From Anomaloglossus baeobatrachus (lineage: Eukaryota; Chordata; Amphibia; Anura; Aromobatidae), in contig NC_134353.1 in assembly GCF_048569485.1 (NCBI RefSeq), forward strand, positions 704,520,458 through 704,584,457: a stretch of 64,000 nt of DNA. The letters run 5' to 3'. Of this stretch, positions 21,610-33,786 are shown one piece after another. Positions within the stretch are counted from its first letter, which is position 1; each line of letters begins with the position of its first letter. The translations under genes and the position numbers were made by a program. The notes below the pieces were generated by a model that made no database searches, had not been told where the DNA came from, and worked only from the letters and a program-made list of their open reading frames with translations.

Positions 21610-21802
21610 GGTGAGTGACATACAGCTTTGGGGGTATACAGCACTGGGGTGGGGGCAAACAGCTTTGGGGGATATACAGCACTGGGGTGGAAGACATACA
21701 GCTCTGGATGTTATGTAGCACTGGGGCTTAGGGACAAACAGTCTTGGGGGGGTATACAGCTCTGGGGGGTCTACAGCACTGGGGTGGGGGGGCACACAGC
21801 TC
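21610..21802 (+). repeat. degenerate tandem repeat, about 20-42 bp units
   Basis: Alternating units of TACAGCTTTGGGGG and TACAGCACTGGGGTG type. Confidence 0.75.
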
Positions 21803-22108
21803 GACACTGGCATGAAACTGGCAGCGCAGCAGCTCCTCTCTCTTCATCTGTGGAACGGGAGCACACCACATGTTAGCTCCGCTCACAGATGAACTTTAAT
21901 ACGTCTGCATGCAGCGTTCAGCAGTGAACGCTGCGTACAAGTACATATTTAAAAGGCCAGCAGCCAGGAAAGTGCAGCTGCCAGCCCGATCACTGTGGTG
22001 CCCGGAAATTGGCCCATGGACTGCAGAGTACGTCACCAGGACTTTCGACGGTGAGTGGGCCCCCCCAGCGGTCCAGGGCCCAGCACTTGCCCTGGCCCTG
22101 ATGACTGA

Positions 22109-23274
22109 CACTTTGTTCTCATAATCACACACAGTTCTACAGTGAGATCAGAACTAACACCGTTACAGCAGAGGTAACATGGTATAACAAAAGTTAACAT
22201 TGTCACTGTAATGCTCGCGGGTGTAAGCGGGGGGTGGACCCACTGCGCCGCAGCACTCAGATGACCTGAGGGTCTTGACTATGGTTTCTAACCAGGTATT
22301 CACCCGAAACTCTGATGGAGAGGGTGTTGTGTTACAGGTAGAAACCAGGTGCCACACAGGGAGACTGGTTCTGCGACAGGGCTAGGGATACAGACTGATG
22401 AGGCAGATGCAGCCGGGATGGCTGATGTTGCAAGCTCGGCCGATGTAGTACGATGCAGCAGTGGCCAGTATAGCAGGCTTGGCCAAAGGCTGAGGTTCTT
22501 CCGGGCTAGTCAGTACAGACCATTTAAGAAAAGGTGTGCACATATGCCCTAAGAGCACTCCCAGGAGGCCTTTGCGGTGTGCGCAGGTCCTGGCAGATGG
22601 TGGCATGCACCAGGGACGAAGCAGCCACCACTGAGCGGCCGGCAAGGTGAATGTGCTGGAGTCCCTGCCAGGTGAGGGGTCAGGATAGTGCGGGCTCACC
22701 ACTAAGTGGTTTACAGTCTCATCACAAAAACATTTGCAGCGACACTTGTCCTCTGACGGTACTTCAACTTCCATCTAACAGGCATGTGAGGAAAGGGCAG
22801 TAGAGCTGAGCTGATAGCTCTGTGAGAAGACAACTGTAAATGTACTTGTGTTTGTAATGAGACAAGGTTTAACTCTGCTGTACTGTATTAGTTTTAATCA
22901 GGCACAGCTCTGCAACAGAGCTGATAGCACTATGAGTGACAAGTGTTGCAAATGTTTGTATTGAGACAAAGTTCTCTTCTACTGCACTATGTTAGTTCTC
23001 ATCTCACTGCAGAGCTGAATGTGATTACGAAAGCAAAAGTGTCAGCCATTACATGTCTCACACAGGTATTGCCCCCTCTCATTTAATATACTCTGCTCTG
23101 GAGGCAGATTCTCATGTACTCCTCTGTCCAGTCTATAGCTCGTCAAGGGAAACTTTAAGGTCCCCTGGCCATCCAGAACCATAATCAGTTGTGAATACAT
23201 ATCTATAATCTCTACCTAACAGTCCCAGAAAATACACACATAAATAGATGCAACGCTGGGCATTGAATAGCATG
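22109..23274. other. no gene recognised; local 120-bp tandem duplication
   Basis: Between about 22806 and 23005 two diverged copies of a block (ending GCTGTACTGTATTAG and CTACTGCACTATGTTAG) lie in tandem. The preceding GC-rich stretch (22200-22700) may be LTR debris but shows no clear ends. Confidence 0.4.
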
Positions 23275-23278
23275 TTAG

Positions 23279-24349
23279 TGTAGCGCCCCTGAAGCCCCAT
23301 CAAGGTACTGCATCCCCACCAGGATGTAGGGCCTACCCCCATGTACTTAGAAGACCTGTGCCGGTAACAACAAAACATTCCATTTAATCCCTGTTTTTCC
23401 CCAATTTCCCCAAAGACTGGTGTTAGACTAGGGTTGGACCCAATGGATGGCCACCTAGGGGTAGAACCGATCCAGTCCACTGAATGACCAGGTGGGAGGG
23501 GACAGACAGAGGAGAGAGAGTTAGAGTATTTAGTCGGTGACAGAGAGAGGAGCTGTACGTTGACACTGACAGGAGTGTGACGGTGACCTGAGGGCCCAGG
23601 CGTGTGGTTGCCGGTGGAGTATGGTGAAGTACTCCTGGAACCATAGCACCAATGGGGTACAGAATCCTAGGTCAGGCAAACGCTCCAGGCAGACCTGATA
23701 AAATCTGCACAGTGAGGGAACCATCCAGGACTTCACTGACCTTGAAGTTCAGGACACCGTAGCAACGGAAGAACTGGTGAACCGGACTAGAGAAACCGAC
23801 CCCACAGGGTTCATGCTACTGTCATACAGACTAAAGTTGAGAGACCACGAGGAGGGGACCCCCAGACGCTCCAAGCCACGGGGATCCACGAACCAGAGAC
23901 AGGTGCAGGGGAAAGAAGCCACCAGGTCACTACACTGGCACTGGGACCAAGGGGACCAGCAGTCAAGACCAGCCTTCCTCAGGTGACCAGTTTCCATCTT
24001 ACTGTGACTAAAGGAAGCAATTACACTGCAACCCCATGTGTGGCCTACCTTCTTTCTGCACCCATCAACATCATGTATCCTCTGGGGTCTGGCCCTACTT
24101 GCGGAGGGCCCAACATCCAGGCTGCCACGAACACCAGCCCCAGTAGTGAGAACTGTGCAGTGGTGGCTTCACTAAATAGCCGCAACCCGCAAGTGGCGTC
24201 GCGATATAAACTTTTACCTAATCTCCCATGTAAATACACCCCTTTTAATAGCGTTTCCAGGATCACGGAAGCGGGCAACGGCCACCCAGTGACATCTCCC
24301 CAGCAATACATTGCCCAGGACCGAGTACCCCATAGCCCTGGGCGACACA
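23279..24349 (+). mobile_element. solo LTR, gypsy-like family, 1071 bp
   Basis: It starts TGTAGCGCCCCTG and ends GGGCGACACA. TTAG is repeated at both edges (23275-23278 and 24350-24353). It is the same subfamily as the minus-strand LTR at 17752-19973. It looks whole as a solo LTR. Confidence 0.8.
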
Positions 24350-24353
24350 TTAG

Positions 24354-25369
24354 CACGTCCACAGGGGCGTGATAACATACTAAGTGGGCAGACTAGCCCC
24401 TGCAACTAGTCACAACCCTAATTAGCATCTCATAAACACTTTTTCTAAAGATCCCTCTATCTATGCTACTAGATGCAGGAACAGTTAGGCAGGGATTAAA
24501 GATATGCACCCAAAAGTTACCTTCAGTTGCATGGCAATTTAATAATATGACATAAACGGCAGAGAAAGAAGAGCTACATGTGGTGCACAGTGCTGATGAT
24601 GCAACTATATCAGGAGAAGAACAATAAGAGATGCAATTATGATAAACAGAGCTTTAAAAAAACATTATTATTATCATGGGCTACGAATGAAAACTTTGTA
24701 TTGTGTACATCTAATATGCCTAGCCAGTAATTACAATTTCCTGTCAAAAAAGTTTATGCACAGCACACATTCACGTGTAGTTTTGTGGCTGTTTCCGGGT
24801 GTCCCCAGATACAAAGCTTAAATTTATGTTAAATTTATGCAGTGGCTGTTGTAGAGACAGCACACGCCACTTTAGGTTCCACTGAATTATGGACTGGGGA
24901 GCCTAGGTCTATACCATCAAGGCCAGACTAGGACTGAAATTTAGCCCTGGTAGTTGAAAGCACTCTTGTCTATGCTGACCCCCCTCCCCACCATCACCCT
25001 CACACACACACTTTCCCAGATGTGGGGTCTCTATTTCAAACATCAAAACAAAAAGTAAGAAGCGCACTACATTGTGTATAATGGTTTCAATCCACGATGT
25101 AGACAATGGATGCCAGATCCTCTGATAAGACGTTCACCAGAAGAATAGAAACGAAGAAGTTCTCTGGTGCACATCGGTAGATGGAAAAGAGCGATAGTTC
25201 TATATATAATAAAGTAAGGGTGGGCAATTAATTTTCCGAGGGGCCACATAAGAGACCATGACTGGAGTGGAGAGCCGAACAAATAGGCTATAATAATTAT
25301 AGTTATTATTTTATATTAATAATAATTGTATCACTTAATATTGAACAGAATTAAGAATGATGACACACA
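24354..25369. other. no gene recognised
   Basis: I see no coding region or named repeat. Ordinary AT-rich sequence leads into the tandem array. Confidence 0.35.
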
Positions 25370-26040
25370 CCTATATACCGTATAAGCCCACGTACAACCT
25401 CCTATTTACAGTATGAGTCCACACACAGCACCCAATATATACAGCTTGACCGCCCACATAACCCCTATATATAGTATGACCCAATACATAACTTTCTATG
25501 TACAAGGTGAGCTCTTACATAACCACCCATATACAGTATGACCCAACACATAGCTCCCTATATACTATATGAGCCCTAACATAGCATCTGTATATTATAT
25601 ACAGCCCCTATACACAGCATGAGCCCTCACATAGCCTCTCTTTAAAAAGTATGAGCTTTTACATAGCCACTAAAACAGTATGAGCCCACACATAGCCCCC
25701 TATATACAGTATGAACCCCTCACATAGTCTCCCTACATACAGTATGAGCTCTTACATAGCCCCTACATACAGTATGAACTCTCATATAGCCCCTATATAA
25801 ACTATGAGCCTTCACATAGCTCCTTAGAGACAGTATGAGCCCTCACATAGTCTCCCTAGATACAGTGTGAACCCTCGCATAGACTCCATATGGCCATTGT
25901 GAGCCCCCACATAGCCCTTTTATATACAATGTGAGTCTCCACATAGTCCCCTATATACAATATGTGCCCATATACAGCCCTCTATATACAGGATGAACCT
26001 CCATATAGCCCCTATATACAGTATGAGCCCTCGCATACTT
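25370..26040 (+). repeat. degenerate minisatellite, about 30-36 bp unit, continued at 33787-33860
   Basis: Repeated units like TATACAGTATGAGCCCTCAC followed by ATAGCCCC. The same units (GTATGAGCCCTCAAAT) reappear right after the LTR that ends at 33786, so the gypsy-like fragment plus LINE interrupts one array. Confidence 0.85.
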
Positions 26041-26149
26041 TCCTCCTCAACCGCTGGAGCTGGTCGCCCTCGACCACGTGAAGCTCACCCCTAGCCGAAG
26101 TGGGTACACCTACACCCTGACCATTGTAGACCACTATTCAAGATTCATA

Positions 26150-26760
26150 GTGCGAGGTACTGAAGCAAAGTGTGCAGGATTTGAAGATAAGTGTGGCATA
26201 GTCTCAACACAATTACATAGTGGTGATAACTGTAATTGTTTAATTTCATTAGGGAATTGTTTGTCTGTGATACTGTTAAAAAAGCAAAAAAAAAAAGTTT
26301 GTCTTGGGATTTAATCAGTAGCATTAGTCACACCTGTTTCTAGAAGCTTCTGGCAGCTTCTGGAAGTCCTGTAGAACTATATAAACCAGCCAGAGCAAGC
26401 GAGGTGCTGAGCGTGCGAGGTACTGAAGCAAAGTGTGCAGGATTTGAAGATAAGTGTGGCATAGTTTCAACACAATTACATAGTGGTGATAATTGTAATT
26501 GTTTAATTTCATTAGGGAATTGTTTGTCTGTTTGTCTGTGATACTGTTAAAAAAGCAAAAAAAAAAAAAGTTTGTCTTGGGATTTAATCAGTAGCATTAG
26601 TCACACCTGTTTCTAGAAGCTTCTGGCAGCTTCTGGAAGTCCTGTAGAACTATATAAACCAGCCAGAGCAAGCGAGGTGCTGAGCGTGCGAGGTACTGAA
26701 GCAAAGGTGCAGGATTTGAAGATAAGTGTGGCATAGTTTCAACACAATTACATAGTTTGA
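26150..26760 (+). promoter_or_regulatory. tandem 5' monomers of the CR1 LINE (2.3 copies, TATA-bearing)
   Basis: Units start GTGCGAGGTACTGAAGC at 26150, 26413 and 26686, giving lengths of 263 and 273 bases and a partial third. Each full unit ends with ACTATATAAACCAGCC; TATATAAA is at 26378-26385 and 26651-26658. The second unit differs by a short TTTGTCTG repeat and A-run length. The arrangement resembles mouse L1 promoter monomers. Promoter activity is inferred, not shown. Confidence 0.65.
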
Positions 26761-26858
26761 CACAAGAACATAGTTTGAATTTATCTTTATACGTTCCCAT
26801 TTTTTTTTTTTCTCTTGTTTTTCTACTTTAACGTTTATCCCCATTTAATAGGTGCTCC

Positions 26859-27833
26859 ATGGACAATGCTACCAAGTGTGTATCTTGTCAGATGTATGCA
26901 TGCCTTGAGCAGCCGTTCGAGGGTGAATATGTCTGCACTCGATGCAAGCATGTTGCGTATTTGGAAGCCAAGGTAACTGATCTAAATAAGCAGCTTGCAA
27001 CACTCAGGGGCATTGCAAACCTGGAGAGGAGTTTAGAGCTCACTGACCTTTCTCTAGCTGGGGCCAGTGATATGGAGGAGGGTGGAGGTGGAGAAGATCA
27101 GGACCCAGAGGTAGGTAGCTGGGTAACAGTTAGAAGAAGAGGTAGGGGGAAAAGTGTCAGGGAGCCTAGACCTGACCTGGCACAACCTAGTAAATATGCC
27201 TGTTTGGCTGATATTAGGAAAGAAGGGCCTGGACTAGGGTCACTACAGCAGGACGTTGCTCCTAGCAACCAGGAAAACTACTGCTGTAGGAAGGAGGGAA
27301 ATAGGAGTGCAGCAAAGCCCAGACAGATGTTAGTGGTAGGGGACTCTATACTTAGGCGGACAGACAGGGTCATCTGTCGCCGAGACCGTGAATGCCGAAC
27401 AGTGTGTTGTCTGCCGGGTGCTCGGGTTCGGCATATTGCGGATCGGATAGACAGATTGCTGGGTGGGGCTGGGGAAAACCCAGCGGTCATGGTGCACATT
27501 GGTACTAATGACAAAGTTAGAGGCAGGTGGAAGGTCCTTAAAAATGATTACAGGGAACTAGGAGAGAAGCTGAAGTCCAGGACCTCCAAGGTGGTGTTTT
27601 CAGAAATACTACCGGTGCCACGAGCGTCACTAGAAAGACAGCGGGAGCTTAGGGAGATAAATACGTGGCTTAGAAATTGGTGCAGGAAGGAAGGGTTCGG
27701 GTTCATGGAGAACTGGGCTGACTTCTCAGTCGGCTACAGGCTCTACGGTAGGGACGGGCTGCACCTCAATGGGGAAGGTGCAGCTGTGCTGGGGGAGAAA
27801 ATGGTCAGACGGATGGAGGAGCTTTTAAACTAG
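26859..27833 (+). CDS. CR1 ORF1 protein with CxxC pairs and SGNH esterase domain
   Basis: The 324-residue frame is complete from ATG to stop. The N-terminus has two CxxC pairs (Cys7/10 and Cys26/29), a zinc-binding pattern, then a short coiled segment (EAKVTDLNKQLATL). A basic linker (RRRGRGKSVREPRP) may bind RNA. The C-terminal half is a GDSL/SGNH hydrolase: GDSIL with Ser163, GTND at 215-218, and DGLH with Asp299 and His302, so the catalytic triad is present. Esterase ORF1 proteins are known in CR1-clade LINEs, where they bind RNA; their hydrolase role is unsettled. ORF2 follows about 150 bases downstream. Confidence 0.85.
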   Translation: MDNATKCVSCQMYACLEQPFEGEYVCTRCKHVAYLEAKVTDLNKQLATLRGIANLERSLELTDLSLAGASDMEEGGGGEDQDPEVGSWVTVRRRGRGKSVREPRPDLAQPSKYACLADIRKEGPGLGSLQQDVAPSNQENYCCRKEGNRSAAKPRQMLVVGDSILRRTDRVICRRDRECRTVCCLPGARVRHIADRIDRLLGGAGENPAVMVHIGTNDKVRGRWKVLKNDYRELGEKLKSRTSKVVFSEILPVPRASLERQRELREINTWLRNWCRKEGFGFMENWADFSVGYRLYGRDGLHLNGEGAAVLGEKMVRRMEELLN

Positions 27834-27978
27834 GATCTGGGGGGAGGGAGGGTAGTGGAGCAAAAAAGGGGATAGATAGAGCAGATAGAGACAGTGAGAT
27901 GGTAGGGGTCAATGAAGGATTAGGGGGGATGGGACATGCAAGGAACTTAGGGAGGCTAGGAGTAATAAAGGTGTTAAT

Positions 27979-30770
27979 AGGATTAAATGTGTACTGGCAA
28001 ATGCAAGAAGTCTTGCAAACAAAATGAATGAATTGGAGACTCTTATGTCAACCATGGATTATGATGTGGTCGGCATTACGGAAACCTGGCTGGATGAAAG
28101 CCATGACTGGGTGACAAACATACAGGGTTATAGTACATTTAGGAGGGACAGGAAAGACAAAAAAGGTGGTGGGGTGTGTATATTTATCAAATCTAACCTA
28201 AAACCTGTGTTGAATGATGACATTGGGGGGAACTGCAACAATGTAGAGTCAGTATGGGTAAATGTACATGGGGAGGGGAATAATGGAAAAATGCTAATTG
28301 GAGTTTGCTATAAGCCTCCTAACATACCTGAACAAATAGAGGGTGAAATGCTGGAACAGATTGAAAAGGCAGCTAATAATAATAATCGGGTTCTTATTAT
28401 GGGGGATTTCAACTATTCAGACATACAGTGGGACATAGAATCTTCTGGTTGTGCTAAAAGCTGTAAATTCTTATCTACCATTCAAGACAATTACCTCTCT
28501 CAGATGGTAGATGAACCGACGAGGGGAGATAATTTGCTAGATTTGGTCCTGTCAAATAGACTGGATACAATTTCAGATCTACAGGTCCGGGAGCACTTGG
28601 GCACCAGCGATCATAATATGGTAAGCTTCAACGTAATATTCAATAAAACATTTCAAAGGGGAAATGCTAAAACCTGGAATTTTAGGAAAGCTGATTTCAA
28701 CAAATTACGAGAAGAGCTTAAATGTGTAGATTGGGACAAAGTCATGGTAACTGGGGATACTGAACATAAATGGGGAAAGTTTAAGGATATACTGCTAGAG
28801 TCCTGTAAAAAACTTATACCCTCTGGTAATAAAACGTCCCGGAATAAAAAGAAACCACTATGGATAAATAAGACTGTTAAAAGTATAATAAAACAAAAAC
28901 AAAGGGCGTTTAAAATCTTGAAGGCTGAGAATACAGAAATAGCATTTCAGGAGTATAAAGATATCAATAGGCAATGCAAAAAATAAATCAAACAAGCAAA
29001 ACTAGCTACTGAAACAAAAATCGCCAATGACATTAAAATAAATCCCAAAATCTTTTATAAATACATTAATGCCAAAAGGAAAACAAAGGATAGTATTGGC
29101 CCTTAAAATATAATAACAAGTTAGTTATGGAGGACAAACAAAAGACTGAGATATTAAATAGGCATTTCTCTTCTGTGTTCACCAAGGAACTGACTGTACC
29201 AGGCATCATTCAACAAGTGAAAAATCAAAGTTCACCACTCGATATAATTAATTTGACACAAGAAGAAGTACGCCTACGTCTGAGTAAATTAAACATTGAC
29301 AAATCCCCAGGGCCAGATGGCATTCATCCACGAATATTGAGGGAATTGAGCTCCGTAATTGACAGACCGCTGTATCTTATCTTTTTAGACTCGCTTGTAA
29401 CAGGGTTGGTGCCTCAGGATTGGAGGATTGCTGATGTGGTACCGATATTTAAGAAAGGTAATAGGGTAGATCCAGGCAACTACCGTCCAGTAAGCCTGAC
29501 ATCAGTAGTATGCAAAGTTTTTGAGGGCATTTTAAGGGATGACATGCAAAAATATGTTGCAGAAAATAATATAATAACTGACAGACAGCATGGATTCATG
29601 AAAGATAAATCGTGTCTAACCAATCTGTTGGGGTTCTATGAGGGGGTAAGTGCAAACCTGGATATTGGTAATGCAGCTGATGTGATTTATTTGGACTTTG
29701 CAAAGGCATTTGATACTGTACCACGTAATAGCCTTGCACTAAAGCTCCAGAAGCAAGGACTAGGGGAAACTATATGCAACTGGGTAAGGAATTGGCTAAA
29801 AGATAGGAAACAAAGAGTAGTCATAAATGGAACATTCTCTAAATGGGCTATAGTCAGCAGTGGGGTGCAACAGGGATCTGTGCTAGGACCAATTCTTTTT
29901 AATCTCTTTATTAATGACCTTGTGGATGGGATTGATAGTAAAGTGTCAGTCTTTGCTGATGACACCAAACTATGTAGGATATTAAAAACTGAACTTGATA
30001 GTATAATATTACAAAAAGATCTGGATAAGATGTCAGAATGGGCAGATACTTGGCAAATGAGATTTAATGTTGATAAATGTAAAGTAATGCACCTAGGACG
30101 GAGTAATCCTATAACTGCGTATACATTAAATGGAAGTAAACTCGGGACTACAGAACAGGAGAAGGACTTGGGTATTCTCATTACAAATAAGCTGAGCAGC
30201 AGCACTCAATGTCAAGCAGCAGCTGCAAAAGCAAACAAGATTCTAGGGTGTATAAAAAGAGAGATTAGATCCCGTGATCCCAACGTATTGTTACCCCTCT
30301 ATAAATCACTTGTAAGGCCACATCTGGAATATGGGATTCAGTTTTGGGCTCCACATTTTAAAAAGGACATTCAGAAGTTAGAGTCAGTTCAAAGGCAGGC
30401 AACTAGACTACTACAAGGAATGGAAGGCCTCCCATATGATGACAGGTTGAAAAAGTTAGATATGTTTAGCTTAGAAAAAAGACGTCTCAGAGGAGATCTC
30501 ATTTATATGTATAAATACATGTGTGGTCAATATAAAGGACTGGCACATGACTTATTTCTTCCGAAGACAATACTAAGGACCAGGGGGCACTCACTGCGAG
30601 TGGAAGAAAAGCGATTCCGACAGCTAAATAGGAAAGGGTTCTTTACAGTTAGAGCAGTCAGACTGTGGAATGCCCTACCACAAGAGGTAGTAATGGCAGA
30701 TACTATAACAGCTTTCAAAAAAGGGCTGGATGATTTCCTCAGTACACACAACATTGTTGGTTATAAATGA
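27979..30770 (+). pseudogene. CR1 ORF2: endonuclease and reverse transcriptase, two disruptions
   Basis: ORF2 starts without a clear ATG around NARSLANKM; an in-frame ATG lies at 28024. The apurinic endonuclease domain shows ITETWLDE, GDFNYSDIQWD and SDHN. A TAA at 28984 stands where the second CR1 in this window has Gln, so CAA to TAA is likely. A single-base loss near 29100-29106 shifts the frame. From 29127 the reverse transcriptase is open for 547 codons, with KSPGPDGIHP, FKKGN..DPGNYRPVSLTS, the FADDTKL catalytic box (FADD at 29952-29963) and the C-terminal RAVRLWNALP block. Both domains are otherwise well kept, so the copy is fairly young. Confidence 0.85.
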
Positions 30771-30870
30771 CTTTGTGACCAAATGTAGAACTGGTGGAGG
30801 AAGGTTGAACTAGATGGACCTAGGTCTTTTTTCAACCTTAGTAACTATGTAACTATGTAACTATGTAACT

Positions 30871-31588
30871 ATATATGGTGGTTGTCCCAGTCAAGGACCT
30901 GACCGGCCGTACCGCTGCTAGAGCATTCCAGGCCTATTTCTGCCGACCGCACGGGTACCCGGAGAGGGTGCTTACCGACCAGGGTCCGGCTTTTGAAGCG
31001 GAGGTGTTTCAAGAATTCTGCCAGTTGTACGGCTGCAAGAAGATTCGGACCACGCCTTACCATGCCCAGACTAATGGCATGTGTGAAAAGATGAACCATC
31101 TGGTCCTGGGTCTCCTCAAGACGTTACCGCTAGAAGAGCGGAACCTGTGGCCAGAAAAGCTGCCTGACCTGGTCGATATGTACAATAACATCCCTTCCAG
31201 CTCTACCAAATGTACACCAGCGTATTTGATGAGAGCTCGGCCAGGCCGGTTGCCAGTAGACCTAGAAATGGGCTTGGAAGCTCCAGAAGCCCTCCCTTCG
31301 ACTGCTGGATGGGACACTCGGCGGAGAGCGCAGTACCGACAGGTCCAGGAGTACGTGGAAAGGAACCTGTGTCGGAGCCGGGAACAGCAGGAACAGTACT
31401 TCAACAAGCGGGCTCCAGATGGCCCCTTTAAACCTGGAGATGTAGTGCTGAAACGAAAAAGAAGAACTCATAGGCTCGATGACCAGTGGGAAAAGACCCC
31501 GTATGTCATACAACCCACTGAATGGGAGAATGAGAAGGCCTACCAGATTAGTTGTGATCAGGGCAAGACTTCGGCCATGGTGTCCTGA
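30871..31588 (+). pseudogene. integrase part of gypsy-like element
   Basis: It carries the central and C-terminal part of a Ty3/gypsy integrase: VLTDQGPAFEAEVFQEFC, then TTPYHAQTNGMCEKMN, and a basic C-terminal region. Fossil piece to the right of the CR1 insertion. Confidence 0.85.
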
Positions 31589-32643
31589 AGAGGTGCCCAT
31601 CGCCCTTGAAGGTGGCAGCTGAAGTTCCAACCCCCAGACAAACCGGGGAGAAAGAAAAAGAGGTGATTCACACAGTAATGGGTGATTTCCCAGCAGACTG
31701 GCCTACACGGAACGGTGCGGTGCTTATTCCGGTAATAATGTTCTCACAACCCGTGGAGTAAAAAGAGACGGAAGTAACCGCCAGTGAACCAGTGCCCAGG
31801 GCTGCACCTGTACCCAGTCCCCCTGAGTCTCCGCTGGCCCCACACAGTAGACGGGAGGAGGAGCTGACTGTCTCTTCTGTCCCCTTGCCCTCCACTGATA
31901 GCATTGGGCCCAGAAGGTCCACACGCCCCAACCTAGGCCAACCCCCGCTTAGGTACAGGGAAACTACCATTTAGGGGTGTTATATGTTAAGTGTGTAAAT
32001 ATGTGATTGACTCTAATGAACCGTGATCATCACCTGATTGTCTAAGTGATTATTCCGGCCGTTGCCGGCAAGTTGTCCCCGGAGGGACCCTGTGTGCTTT
32101 TACAACCTGCATGAGAGACTACTCATGGACATGGCCGAGAACTGGCAGGCCACCCACGAACTTGTGGGCTTGTAAATAAGTTGAGGGGTGATATTCCGTC
32201 GGAGCCGCCTCCGAAGAGGCAGATTGGAGGAAGGGCCCGCAGCAGAGCAGGCTGGGGCCCGGCCACCACCAGGACCGGTCGCCATCCTCCGGGGGTCAGG
32301 GGTCCCCCAAGGACGTGGGGTCCCCTGAAGTGACAGCCGGGTGCGAGACACTATACCCGTTCCCGCTCGGGCAGCCTGAACCTGGACTGGGGTCAAGAGG
32401 TGCTGCCCACTTCTTAGGGGCAGCATCAGGGCTAGGTTGCTTGGGTGGGAGAGCGGAAGACATCCGTCCGTCCGTCAGTATTAAATATGTTTTTTTTTAT
32501 ATGTGCAACGTTTAAGTGTCCTCACAAAAATGCTTATGTTTAAAATGTTACATGTTGTTTATATTTTACAGTTTTTGAAAAGAAAAATAAAACCGGTGAT
32601 GGACGGGCAGCCCGCGGACGGTCTGCATTTCACCAAGGGGGAA

Positions 32644-33786
32644 TGTGGCGCCCTGGCCTAGCCAGGTCGTCACAGACAACATACAAACACCCCACCCCCA
32701 TCAGACAGGGACAACAGCCAAACACAAAAGCCTTGTTGCCTCCCTCCAGGGTCTGATGTCCACACCAGGTGGGGCGGAGCTAAGCGGTTGGCTCCACCCA
32801 CCGAGGAGTTCACAGACCTGGAGGTGGGAAAAGTGACAGTTTAGTTGAGGAGTTTGAAGGGAGAGGAGCAAGCACTTGAGTGTCTGGGTTTGTGGCCCAG
32901 GCACTGACAGCAAGGTTGGCAGACGGTGGTGGCCGTCTGCAGGAGTGGTGGAGCAACGCGGAACCGTAGGACCGGGGATGGGCGTTGGCCCGCCGGTACC
33001 GAACGGGGAGCGAAGTGAAGCCAGCACACACAGGCGGGGCCATCGGACCCCGACCAGGCTTGGAGCCGCCGACAATAGTCAGATCTGAATGTGACTGGAA
33101 CCCCAGGGGTTTCACAACAGCAAAAGTCCCGATTGAAGGCAACCGCCCACACCGTGAGGGTATACAGCTACCGCCTAAGGCTAGAGACCCCAGGGCCAGC
33201 ACCTGCGGGCAAACGGGCTCCTCCGGTACCTCAACACCGGGGAGCGGACTACCGTTGGGAATCCATAGTAGTCAGAAGGAGAACATCAAGGTGCAGGGAA
33301 AGACAGCCGCCATCACCTGTCCGGGGAGAGACACAGCAGCCGGCTGCGGGACCTGTCCATCCAGCCGTTTGGTTTACCGAGGACTTTGTACCTTTCTTGC
33401 TGAGTGAGTACACCCGTGCCATCCGACACCGCGCCGCGCTGTCCCTGCAAGCCTGCACCTCACCAACCCTGCCTCCCCGTCTCATCCTCGGGCCCCGGGA
33501 CCACCGACCCCTACCCACGGAGGGGGAAAACAACATCCCAGCTGCTCCCTACCATCGCTCCCGGGATCCCCGTCACCAGCAGCGGTAGTGCCTATCTTCA
33601 CCACGACCCGTGGGTGGCGTCACGGACTAAATCCCCCAAACCAACCACCCCTTTCCCTCACGGGCGAGGAGCGCCGCTCGAGTCCCCGGATCCGGCCCAC
33701 CGTCGAGCCACCGAGCAGCCGTTGCAGCAGCGCCGGACCCGAGCGTTAGCGAGCGCAGCGCAGTGGTGTCCTCCCCGCCCGCGACA
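32644..33786 (+). mobile_element. 3' LTR of the gypsy-like element, 1143 bp
   Basis: It starts TGTGGCGCCCTGGCC directly after a polypurine tract and ends CCCGCGACA. Because it is joined to integrase sequence, it ties the solo LTRs of this window to a gypsy-like element. It looks whole. Confidence 0.85.

Larger units (their letters stand above)
14106..22100. mobile_element. hAT-like non-autonomous element expanded to 8 kb by nested insertions
   Basis: The outer ends are TGGGGCCGGCTCCAGG at the left and the complement of CAGGGCCAGGGCAAG at the right. The 8-bp direct repeat ATGACTGA flanks both (14098-14105 and 22101-22108). An 8-bp duplication and CAGGGCC-like termini fit hAT. The element's own sequence seems confined to 14106-14293, 17561-17751 and the part after about 21600. 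The remainder is inserted Tc1 and LTR elements. Confidence 0.6.
26150..30870 (+). mobile_element. CR1 LINE, nearly full length
   Basis: The order is: tandem 5' monomers, ORF1 with an esterase domain, ORF2 with endonuclease and reverse transcriptase, a 3' UTR with GAACTAGATGGACCTAGG, and an octamer tail of GTAACTAT repeats (about 30840-30868). The esterase ORF1 and the octamer tail fit the CR1 clade. ORF2 is disrupted twice. It inserted into the integrase region of the gypsy-like fragment. Confidence 0.85.
26041..33786 (+). mobile_element. gypsy-like LTR retrotransposon, 3' half, split by a CR1 LINE
   Basis: The parts are the start of an integrase core (26041-26149), the rest of integrase and a proline-rich pol end (30871 to about 31975), a 3' untranslated region, a polypurine tract (AAGGGGGAA at about 32635-32643) and the 3' LTR. 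The 5' LTR, gag and most of pol are not in the window. It is a broken, 5'-truncated fossil. The CR1 insertion at 26150-30870 came later. Confidence 0.8.
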
